Assembly: GCA_036939355.1 (NCBI GenBank)
Contig: JALLAP010000594.1
Location: 1 to 11,621, forward strand
Origin: Thalassiosira profunda
Taxonomy: Eukaryota > Bacillariophyta > Thalassiosirophyceae > Thalassiosirales > Thalassiosiraceae
Length of the DNA: 11,621 bases
Direction: 5' to 3'
The translations under genes and the position numbers were made by a program. Under the pieces are notes generated by a model. The model was not told where the DNA came from, ran no database searches, and was given only the letters and a program-made list of their open reading frames with translations. This document shows, piece by piece, positions 1-6,950 of the stretch (the first letter of the stretch is position 1; each line of letters opens with the position of its first letter).

Positions 1-68
1 AGCGGGCGATCGACGATCAGGAACGGAGAGAGAAGGCCAAGAAGCGGCAGGATGAGTGGATGGAGTAA
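1..68 (+). CDS. C-terminal end of an unidentified protein (5' truncated by the window)
   Basis: Reading from base 3 gives 21 codons followed by TAA at 66-68. The peptide ends RREKAKKRQDEWME. It is strongly charged, rich in K, R and E, and looks like the tail of an amphipathic helix, which is more protein-like than a chance reading of flanking DNA. It ends 107 bases before the stop codon of the minus-strand gene that follows, so the two genes would be convergent with close 3' ends. No family can be assigned from so short a tail. The alternative is a chance open frame. Confidence 0.5.
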   Translation, partial: RAIDDQERREKAKKRQDEWME

Positions 69-175
69 ATGTCAGGGTGGCGAGAGAGAAGCACTGCAAC
101 ACGGCAAGAGCTGTCCCTAACATTGCCAATTGAAAGCTGAGCCAAAGTAAGAGGGTATCTTAAAGTCACAAAATC

Positions 176-2716
176 CTACATCGCTCCATTGCCATGTGAC
201 CTTGCAACGATCTCGTCAAAAGGATCTGCTTCTGTTTGTTCCGTTGCTGGTTGCTGCGGAGGCTGGCGCTGTACAACAGGCACTACGACTGGCACCGCCA
301 CATTGCCATTATCGAGCTGGGTGGCCATTGCGGGCATTTGCGGGATTCCGTTGGTCACCATAGATGGCAAAGTATTTTTCACTCCACCCGATGCCTGGCG
401 CTCTGGCGTGCCCAACGGATCGAAGTGCTTTTTGTTGCTGATGTGTGGGGTGGAGCATCTCACGTCTCCAACAACGGCAGACACCACTGGGTTCGGTGAT
501 ACTGTTGTTACGATCAGCGGAATGGCCACGTTTTGGCCAATGGCCACATCAGTCTGCTGTGCAGGCGTGCCAAGCGGGTCGAATTGGTTGGGAGACAGTG
601 CAGTGAGTGCTGTTTGCGATGGATCCGCCGAGTTGAGGCTGTTGTTCTGAGATTTGGGGTGTTTCGCATCCGGACCGGGAGACTTTGAGCTGGTAGATCC
701 CATCATCGCATCGAAACTTGGAGTCCCAATGCACACGTCTAGCTGTTGGTGATCGAGAGACGCTTCAGCCACTGGCGGATTGTTCAGCGGTTTCTTGGAA
801 GCCCTCCCATCTGAGTTATCACCAGAGGCCTTTTCTAGCTCTGATTGTTGCTTCTCTGATGGGCTGGAGAACGTTGCACCTGACAAGACCAACTCTTCCG
901 GAGCAGTTGCAACCGATGGCTGGCTGGTCAGCGATTGGCCAGCCACTCTTCCTGTTTCGTCTGATGAAGGGGCTTCCTGATCTACACCGTTTGACCCCGA
1001 CCCTGCCACCTGATCTACCTCCTGCTCTCTCACTTGTTCGATCAGTGATTGATACTTCGCTTCTGCCACTTTGCGAAGGCGCTTCTCCTCAGCAAGCCGG
1101 CGTTCGAGGTCCTTGTGCTTCGCTTCCAATTCCTTGTTCTTGTCACGAAGGAACCGGTTGTCGGAATGCAGCGACACAATGGATTTGTCCGCGTCCACCA
1201 CCTCCGATCGCAGCGTGTCCAGATAGTGCAGGACCTTCCCGACGCCCCCCCCACCAACCATGCGACCTTTCCCTCCTTTCAAATTCGCCCAGTTCCCAGA
1301 CCCAGAGCTGCCGGGCGCTCTGATAGGCCTGGGGATGTTGCTTTTTGCCGCCACTGGCACGCTTTGGGATCGCTCGTCTGTCAGGGCCCGCGGTCGAGGC
1401 ACTGGTTGCGCATCAGACGCCGCAGGGGGCGGCGGTGTTGGAGCGCTACCCTGGACAGGCGGACTAACGAACTGAGGCGGGGCCTGCAGCTGAGCTGGCG
1501 GCAGCTGTGGCTGCAACGGTGGCTGCTGCATCGGTTGTGCTATTGACACAAGCACCATCTGACCGTTTGCATCAAGCATTGGCGTGGCCATCGCTACTCC
1601 GGGTTGGAGCGGAAGGTTTGCCGCGGCGTAAGGTCCCTGCGGATTGGCCGGAGCAAACGGAAAGTGCTGGGATATCCCACCCAGTGCATTCCGTGCAGCC
1701 TCTGCCGAGGGCGGCATGGGCCGTGGCGAGTTGGTGGCCGAGCCACCTGCCGAGGATGGTTTGGGTCGTGGCGAGTTGGTAGCTGATCCGGTTCCCCCAG
1801 TCTTGACAACGAACCGACCCTTCTTTTTCAAGAGGGACGGTCTCCGTTGGACCGTCTCTCCACCATCGCCAGGTTTACATTTCTCCGTCTCCACTTCGGC
1901 TGCACCACTTGGTTTGGACCCCAATTCGGCTACATTTGATGAGTCTCCCGCGCCTTCCTGTTCCATCGCTGCCAAGTTCTGAGTGCTATTTCCCGTCTTC
2001 ACGAGAAACCGTCCCTTCTTTTTCGTTATTGTATCGGCGGGCGGAGGGGACAGGGCAGCATCCTCGCCCGGGCCATCACCCCCCTTGCCCTTGGGCGACT
2101 GATTGGTTGGTTCACCCGTAGCATCCTTGCCAGTCTTTGCCTGCTGTACATCTTTCGCCGACGCCCCCTTCTTTACCATAAATCTCCCCTTCTTCACGGC
2201 CGAAACTGCGGGGGCATTCTCCGCACCGTCCCCCGACGAGGCCACCGACTGTCCGTCCCCCCCAGCCCCGGGCTTTACCACCCGAAATCGTCCCTTCTGC
2301 ACGCCCTTTTGGGGCGACGGTCCGGTGGATTGCAATAGTGGCGTTTGCAGCATGGCCACAGGTGCCTGTTGCTGATATTGTGTTTGTTGCAATTGCTGCT
2401 GGGCCATCATTTGGGGCTGCAAAATCACGTGTTGCGGAACGCCCTGTTGCTGCTGCGGGCTGACGACGTTTTGCTGACTCGCCTGATGGAAAAGCTGCTG
2501 CTGCGGCACTGGCTGCAATACCTGGGGAGCGGCTTGCTGGCTGACAGGTTGCATGGCGTGCTGGGTCGGTTGCGCTATTTGCTGGTTGGTATGCGGACTG
2601 ATCTGAGGCGTGTTCGGTTGCGTGTGAGCCGGCGTCGTATTCGCCGACGGCACCACCGCAGATCCCTGCGAGGGTGGTGCAGCGCCGGGCTGCTGCTCGC
2701 CACCCGGATTCGACAT
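176..2716 (-). CDS. Disordered RFxV-motif and coiled-coil protein, putative scaffold/adaptor
   Basis: This single-exon frame encodes 846 residues. I start it at 2716 (MSNPGGEQQPGAA). The frame stays open to 2992, but the 92 extra residues read like translated 5' UTR. Visible parts: a Q/P-rich, prion-like stretch at about 10-130; four GRFxV motifs with F at 144, 179, 237 and 302 (RFRV, RFMV, RFLV, RFVV), each in a basic K-rich setting; a tandem SATNSPRP duplication near 310-340; a P/Q-rich stretch; a coiled coil at about 492-565; FDPLGTP at 712-718 and 765-771; and an acidic-flanked DPF at 831-833 near the C terminus. No kinase or other enzyme domain is visible. In animals, RFx[V/I] peptides bind the CCT domain of OSR1/SPAK kinases, and TSC22D proteins combine such motifs with a leucine zipper. 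That likeness is analogy only, so the function is unknown. Confidence 0.8.
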   Translation of the reverse strand: MSNPGGEQQPGAAPPSQGSAVVPSANTTPAHTQPNTPQISPHTNQQIAQPTQHAMQPVSQQAAPQVLQPVPQQQLFHQASQQNVVSPQQQQGVPQHVILQPQMMAQQQLQQTQYQQQAPVAMLQTPLLQSTGPSPQKGVQKGRFRVVKPGAGGDGQSVASSGDGAENAPAVSAVKKGRFMVKKGASAKDVQQAKTGKDATGEPTNQSPKGKGGDGPGEDAALSPPPADTITKKKGRFLVKTGNSTQNLAAMEQEGAGDSSNVAELGSKPSGAAEVETEKCKPGDGGETVQRRPSLLKKKGRFVVKTGGTGSATNSPRPKPSSAGGSATNSPRPMPPSAEAARNALGGISQHFPFAPANPQGPYAAANLPLQPGVAMATPMLDANGQMVLVSIAQPMQQPPLQPQLPPAQLQAPPQFVSPPVQGSAPTPPPPAASDAQPVPRPRALTDERSQSVPVAAKSNIPRPIRAPGSSGSGNWANLKGGKGRMVGGGGVGKVLHYLDTLRSEVVDADKSIVSLHSDNRFLRDKNKELEAKHKDLERRLAEEKRLRKVAEAKYQSLIEQVREQEVDQVAGSGSNGVDQEAPSSDETGRVAGQSLTSQPSVATAPEELVLSGATFSSPSEKQQSELEKASGDNSDGRASKKPLNNPPVAEASLDHQQLDVCIGTPSFDAMMGSTSSKSPGPDAKHPKSQNNSLNSADPSQTALTALSPNQFDPLGTPAQQTDVAIGQNVAIPLIVTTVSPNPVVSAVVGDVRCSTPHISNKKHFDPLGTPERQASGGVKNTLPSMVTNGIPQMPAMATQLDNGNVAVPVVVPVVQRQPPQQPATEQTEADPFDEIVARSHGNGAM
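1022..1240 (-). other. Predicted coiled-coil segment of the RFxV protein
   Basis: Residues of about 492-565 form a continuous charged helix with heptad-like hydrophobic spacing, from around HYLDTLRSEV through NKELEAKHKDLERRLAEE to the VREQE end. There is no proline in it, whereas the surrounding protein is full of proline and glutamine. It is the only clearly structured region in the protein and is the likely dimerisation surface. Confidence 0.75.
1711..1790 (-). repeat. Tandem duplication encoding SATNSPRPxP
   Basis: Two adjacent units encode GSATNSPRPKPSSAG and GSATNSPRPMPPSAE. On the plus strand the unit is visible as the repeated string cgtggcgagttggt, followed by gctgatcc or ggccgagcc. 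The unit is in frame and carries SP sites. It probably arose by replication slippage. Confidence 0.7.
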
Positions 2717-3152
2717 CAGTGTGTGTGATGTGTCAAGATGTGTTGTAATTATTATTTGACGTGGCTCTGCGTGGAGCTGCCGTGATATTGGCACTAGAGC
2801 TCCGTCGGCACGGTAACTGCCGATGGGGAGACGCCGGCGCGAGGGCTTATCGCTCCATCGGGCAGGAGGGGGATGGGATGATGGGAGGGCACGGCAGGCT
2901 CTGTCTCTGTGTTCCCTCGGCCAAAGACCAAAGAACGCGGCGCTCAGTAATTTTACGTACGTACTTTTACGGGTAGGAAGTTGCATGCACAAGGTTGCAG
3001 GCTACCTAGAGTTGATGGAGGGGGGAGGGGGGCCCGGCCGGGGCCGCGGCGAGGAGGAACCTGGCGCGGCGGCCTCGCTGCCGCCGCCCGTAGCGTCGGC
3101 ACGGGCTACGGTGGCGCTATCGGTGGGTCATCTGAGTTGGGGGCACTGCCCA
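2717..3152. promoter_or_regulatory. Divergent intergenic region between the RFxV gene and the membrane-protein gene
   Basis: Together with the conserved blocks listed separately, this stretch separates two divergently transcribed genes whose chosen start codons are 614 bases apart. It should hold both 5' UTRs and core promoters. Visible details are a short hairpin candidate at 2804-2822 (TCGGCA, 7-base loop, TGCCGA) and a G-rich run at about 3017-3060. Open frames cross it on both strands, but none looks like a protein. I recognise no TATA box. Confidence 0.5.
3017..3060 (+). other. G-rich, G-quadruplex-like run
   Basis: Two runs of six G separated by a single A are followed by GGCCCGGCCGGGG and a GC-rich tail. 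The long runs could supply four G-tracts. It lies between the two divergent start codons and could affect local melting or transcription. This is base-composition evidence only. Confidence 0.35.
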
Positions 3153-3212
3153 TCGGCGCAGATGCCGGATGCTTTCCACTCGTGACGCTCTCGGGGTTCG
3201 CTTCACCTTCAC
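3153..3212 (+). promoter_or_regulatory. Conserved distal 5' block, copy A
   Basis: About 60 bases here match 11394-11454 closely, with a few substitutions and one single-base indel. The conserved core contains cggatgctttc, actcgtgacgct and ggggttcgcttcacc. Each block begins exactly 178 bases before its ATG. The indel shifts the reading frame between copies, so conservation acts on DNA or RNA, not on a protein. TGACGC, inside the core, resembles bZIP/CRE-type elements described in diatom CO2-responsive promoters; that link is speculative. Confidence 0.6.
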
Positions 3213-3288
3213 AACAAAGCTGATGTGTCACCGCGCTGACTTGAAGGCCGCTCTCCCCAAGGCGGCCCTCGGGGTCAACGCTGCACGG

Positions 3289-3330
3289 GTTCATAACTCT
3301 GACAAATTCACAACGAGAAAGGAATGCAAC
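3289..3330 (+). promoter_or_regulatory. Conserved proximal 5' leader, copy A
   Basis: This stretch begins gttcata, continues through tgacaaa and caacga, and ends gaaaggaatgcaa just before the ATG. The same elements in the same order lie at 11521-11571. It is probably 5' UTR or the transcription start region. It contains an upstream ATG at 3324-3326, out of frame with the main start. Confidence 0.55.
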
Positions 3331-6300
3331 ATGAATACCCCGAATGTCAACGAAACACAGATGCCCGCATCGCCACCTCCTCGCCAGCGTGGGCAGCGCT
3401 GCCCGTGCTGCGGCGATTACCGGCTCTCCGTCATCGTCGTGGACGGAATCATCATGTTTCTGAACGCGCTCGCGCTGATAATCATCTCGGTGGGTGACGA
3501 TGGAGAAGATGCCTTGCAATCATACGGATTTGCTGGCAATGGGATACTGAGCGTCGTATCGCTCGTCATGGCGCCCATCTCCATCTGGGGCGCGGTCATT
3601 GCGAACACGTACCTTGTGCTGGCCAATGCAATCTGGCTTCCTATTGGGTACATTGCAGGAATCGCTCTTGTGGCTAGCTACTGCCAGGATGATTACGTAT
3701 TATATGGCAGGAGCTACTGTGATGGCAGTCAACTTGCTTGGATATTGGCTAACAAACTGGTGGTTGGAGCAATTACGATCCTCTTCATGTGGCCGCATGG
3801 TGAGTTTTTCCCTTCGTGTGTCATTTAGAGCCTGAGTGGCTGTGATAATGCACTCTCAACACTCCTATTTGTCGTCAGTTGGTTTCGCGGCGAAGACGAA
3901 TAGAAATGCATCGTCTGAAAGGGGTAGTGCTTTGGTCCACGAAGAGCGGGCAGTGTCTCTAGTAGAATCGACGAGGGACAACAGCAGTGGCAATCATGGA
4001 ACTATGCCATCATCAGAGGACGAGCGACACATAGACGTCGATGGTACTTCTGCCCACCGCACTTCTGCCGACGGCACTTCCGCCAACGAACCAGAGCCCA
4101 CCTTGCCGCCACGCACTCAGCATGCCCAGGGCAGCGGCTGCTGTCGATGCTGCGGCGATTATAGCAACGCGCTGATCATCGTGGACGTGTTTATCATTAT
4201 CATGAACGTGATTCAGCTGATTTTGATTGCTGTGGATGAAGTATTCTTGGCCGGAGCCCTTCCCGAGAGGCCAGTTGTGATACTGAGCATAGTCTCTATT
4301 GTAATGGCCGCCGCTTCCATCTTGGGTGCGGTCAGTTCCAATGCGCAACTCGTATTGGCCAACGCTCTCTGGCTTCCTATCGGGTACATCACGGGGATTG
4401 CTCTCGCGGCAAGCTACTGCAAGGAAGGCTGTTATTGGACCGATACTTATTCGATAGTCCTGAACAAATTCCTGTTTGGGGTTGCAATGATCTTCTTCCT
4501 GTGGCCGCATGGTGAGTACCCAAGGTCCCAAGTGGAGCATAGATCCGTATCAACACTTATTTTCTGTTTCGTGCGTGCAAGTTGGTTTCGTCGCGAAAGC
4601 CGGTGGGAGAAATAATGGGTCCAGGGTAAGCAGAGGCGCGGTGACCAACGATGCGTATGCAGAGGAGGAGTACCGCTGCTGCTTCGCCCGCACCCAGACC
4701 AATGCACGAGTAGTGGCGGATCTTGGAACGGAGGGCGATCGCAGTGAAATTGACGTCGAAGCGCCACAAACTTTGTCTGGTCAAAACATGACAAATGCCG
4801 CTTGGGGAAGGAAGCATGCCCTGAAGATCATTGCGACAGTCGCTGCTGTGTTTCTTGTCATAGGATTGTCGGTTGGATTGACCCAGAATAATGAAGAAAG
4901 CGAGGTGACTTCAGATGAGGATGTAGATCCAGGGGCCTGGTCATGTGGCCAGAGACATGGCCAAGGAGAATGGTACTACTCTTCAGAGATTGCTGGTTGC
5001 ACCGATGCCTTTCGCAGGGATACAAGATATCTTCCAGACTACCTCTTTGACTCGCTTCGGGATTGTTGTCTCTATCACTTTGGAGCGGCAATATGCAGAA
5101 GCCATGCCACGTGCGGTGGAGTTTCTGTAGACCCTGGACCGGCCCGGCCAGACTACGATTGGACAGACTACGGCTCGTCAGAGGATGGATCAGAAGACGA
5201 CGGCATAACTGTGCGCCTGCCCGACCCGGACGAATGTGAACAGTCTGCATGCGGAGTCCCAAAATACGAGCAGGGTCATTCCGACTCCTGCGGAGCGCTG
5301 ATGTCTCAATATGACCACACCAACAAGTATTGGGAGAACGACAACTTCCTTTGCAGGACCAACGAGCGCCCTTGCCTGGCAACTTCCTCTGAGCTCACGA
5401 TGGACTTCCCAAACGGAATGCGCGTCTACTTCGATCTTGACTCTGAACTGCGTGATTTTGGCCCAGCTGAAGTGTGGCATTTCCGCACCGACAGATTTGG
5501 GAACATGATTATGGAGCCCTGGAGCTCTCCGTATCAGTTCTTTGCTGACGGTCGCTGGTTTTATGACCATGAAGAATTCGCCAGGGGCCACGATTTCAGC
5601 AATTACCGCTTCCCGTCACTGCAATGCCATTCACGCGAACCGGACCCTAATAACCTTGCGTTCATCGTCATCGATGGCGTGTTGGTCGATTCTTGTCCCA
5701 AGAGCGTGGCGGAGAAATGTCGTGCTTGTGAAGGACCTCGACCCACAGGATGCCCAAAGCCGCCGGAGTATGGATCGAGAGGTGACGAACGACCACTCAC
5801 CACATGCGCAGATCCAGATTGTGAGGCTCCAGAATATGTGGACGGTCATACTTCGACTTTCACTTGTGAAGCGTTGTTGGGCCTGGAAGACCATATCAAC
5901 GCATACTGGACGAACGAGAACTTCCTTTGCAGGACAAGTGAGCGTCCCTGCGAAGCGACTTCGCCAGTGCAAGCTATGGATATCGGCGAAATGAGTATCA
6001 CATTTGATACAGAAGTGCACATGTTCCCAGCAGAAGTGTGGCGTGTGCGGGCAAATAGAAACGGGCACATGAAGTGGACTCCTTGGAACTCGCCCTACCA
6101 GTTCTACTCTGAAAGTGTTTGGGTTCACGAGTACAACGATGGGCCCGGGCACGTCTTTAGTGACTATCAGTTCGGTTCGCTGAGGTGTGGCGTTCCACAA
6201 GACGACGACGACATTGTTTTTATCATCGTCGACGGCGTTTTGGTCGATTCTTGCCCAAAGAGATTTGCGGAGAATTGCCGCGCTTGTGTGTGCTCCACAG

Positions 6301-6857
6301 AAGATGACGGACCCCCATCATCCTCCGAGGACGATGAGGGAACAGAACCATCAGCAGACTTCGGCGAAGTTTCTGGCGTCGCGGGAGTCATTCGCAGATG
6401 TGACAGATTTATGGCCCAGGACAACCGCACTAACTCATATTGGAAGAATGAGAACTTCCTCTGCAGAACCAACGAACGGCCCTGCGAGGCGACTTCGCCA
6501 GAGCTTCATCTGAATCTTGGAAATGGAATGAACATCACGTTCGATGCTGGCCGCCCTGATCTGTACGATTTTGGTCCAACTGAGGTGTGGCACGTGCGCA
6601 CCGACGCGAATGGGACAATGAAAGTGACTCCTTGGAACTCTCCATACCGCTTCTACGGTGAAGGTCGCTGGTTCAGCGACGCAGATACCTTTGCCGTCGG
6701 CGAAGATCTCGACAATTATTACTTCGGGTCTCTGGCGTGCCTTGGGCCGCAGGACGACGACGACTTTGTTTTCATCGTTATCGATGGCGTTCTGGTCGAT
6801 TCTTGCCCCAAGAGCGTGGCAGAAGAATGTCGTGTTTGCGACTCCAGACAGTGCTAA
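3331..6857 (+). CDS. Multi-pass membrane protein with duplicated 4TM modules and a three-repeat Cys ectodomain (3 exons)
   Basis: The proposed join is 3331-3799, 3879-4511 and 4582-6857, giving 1125 residues and a TAA stop. Both junctions are phase 1 and restore a valine codon (WPH-V-GF). The start at MNTP is chosen because the paralogue at 11572 has the same spacing to its 5' block. Order: CPCCGDY at 24-30 and about four membrane segments to WPH at 154-156; a hydrophilic linker; CCRCCGDY at 244-251 and a second similar module to about 367; a linker rich in charged residues; a membrane segment at about 447-469 preceded by GRKHALK; a Cys domain at about 487-545; and three repeats at 604-750, 796-936 and 974-1120. 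If the basic side is cytosolic, the C-terminal 650 residues are extracytoplasmic. I do not recognise the whole protein. A surface receptor, adhesion or sensor role is inference. Separate genes are the main alternative, but the matching splice sites argue against this. Confidence 0.75.
3400..3799 (+). other. 4TM module 1 (exon 1)
   Basis: Residues 24-156 hold a CPCCGDY motif followed by hydrophobic segments around VIVVDGIIMFLNALALIIIS, ILSVVSLVMAPISIWGAVI, YLVLANAIWLPIGYIAGIAL and LANKLVVGAITILFMW. ASYC follows the third segment and WPH ends the module. The same signatures recur in order in exon 2. The CCG sits before the first membrane segment, which is unlike tetraspanins, where it lies in the large loop. 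Confidence 0.75.
3800..3878 (+). other. Intron 1 (79 bases, phase 1)
   Basis: The donor is GTGAGT after tggccgcatg, and the acceptor is tcgtcag before ttggtttcg. Reading through it gives a stop at 3826-3828. Splicing restores the frame into exon 2. The exon edges on both sides are nearly the same as those of intron 2, which supports both introns. Confidence 0.8.
4043..4087 (+). repeat. Three 15-base tandem units in the exon 2 linker
   Basis: Three consecutive 15-base units (ggtacttctgcccac, cgcacttctgccgac, ggcacttccgccaac) encode GTSAH, RTSAD and GTSAN. They lie in the hydrophilic, presumably cytosolic linker before the second CCGDY motif. This is a small in-frame minisatellite that may vary in length. 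Confidence 0.75.
4139..4511 (+). other. 4TM module 2 (exon 2)
   Basis: Residues of about 244-367 repeat the plan of module 1: CCRCCGDY, ALIIVDVFIIIMNV, ILSIVSIVMAAASILGAV, then LVLANALWLPIGYITGIAL with ASYC, a last segment around FLFGVAMIFFLW, and WPH. The LVLANAxWLPIGYI stretch is nearly identical between modules. The match in sequence and intron phase points to exon duplication. Confidence 0.75.
4512..4581 (+). other. Intron 2 (70 bases, phase 1)
   Basis: The donor is GTGAGT after tggccgcatg, and the acceptor is gtgcaag before ttggtttcg. Reading through it in the exon 2 frame meets a stop at 4613-4615. Splicing opens the long frame to 6857. Donor, phase and downstream exon edge all copy intron 1. 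Confidence 0.8.
4938..5120 (+). other. Diatom-type cysteine domain in the ectodomain
   Basis: Residues of about 487-545 run WSCG, GEWYYS, GCTDAF, YLPDYLFDSLRDCCLYHFG, AICRS and ATCGG. The order W-Y-Y, single Cys, then aromatic/Leu residues and CC-x3-F followed by more cysteines matches, as I recall it, a short motif frequent in secreted and membrane proteins of diatoms. It lies just outside the single membrane segment. Its role is not known to me. Confidence 0.6.
5289..5729 (+). repeat. Ectodomain repeat 1 (147 codons)
   Basis: It runs from SCGALM to the CRAC near its end. Signatures are YWENDNFLCRTNERPC, FGPAEVWHFRTD, PWSSPYQFF, GRWF and VIDGVLVDSCPKSVAEKC. Paired cysteines at equivalent places in all three copies suggest disulfides. 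This copy differs most in the middle (LATSSE, PDPNN) and lacks the DDDD stretch of the others. Confidence 0.85.
5865..6287 (+). repeat. Ectodomain repeat 2 (141 codons)
   Basis: Signatures are YWTNENFLCRTSERPCEATS, FPAEVWRVRANRNGHM, PWNSPYQFY and PQDDDDIVFIIVDGVLVDSC. It is six codons shorter than its neighbours, mostly around the segment before AEVW. It ends CRAC like repeat 1. Confidence 0.85.
6399..6839 (+). repeat. Ectodomain repeat 3 (147 codons)
   Basis: Signatures are YWKNENFLCRTNERPCEATS, FGPTEVWHVRTDANGTM, PWNSPYRFY, GRWF and PQDDDDFVFIVIDGVLVDSC. It carries three N-glycosylation sequons (NRT, NIT, NGT) at places where repeats 1 and 2 have none. The protein ends five residues after this copy. 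Confidence 0.85.
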
Positions 6858-6950
6858 AGTCACTTTGCTCCAAGATAAAGGGCTGATCCATGTTTGCTAA
6901 AGCTGACGGTAATACAAACATGTTATATGTCATCTTTTCTTCACGACAGA
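6858..6950. other. Short convergent 3' intergenic gap
   Basis: Only 93 bases separate the stop of the membrane-protein gene from the stop of the DENND4-like gene on the other strand. The stretch is A/T-richer than the genes. The two 3' UTRs and polyadenylation sites must share or overlap this space. I cannot name a definite poly(A) signal. Confidence 0.6.

Noticed and set aside
176..2716. The RFxV protein as a WNK kinase
   Set aside because: No protein kinase motifs (glycine loop, HRD or DFG) are present anywhere in the frame.
2717..2992. 92-residue N-terminal extension of the RFxV protein
   Set aside because: Its composition differs from the Q/P-rich protein and reads like translated leader. 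The MSNPGGEQQPG start begins the consistent low-complexity protein.
3169..3330. Upstream in-frame start for the membrane protein (MLSTRDALG...)
   Set aside because: The corresponding sequence before the paralogue contains an indel and an in-frame stop, so the conservation there is noncoding.
3406..3420. CCG motif suggesting a tetraspanin
   Set aside because: In tetraspanins CCG lies in the large loop between the third and fourth membrane segments. Here CCGDY precedes the first segment, and the rest does not match.
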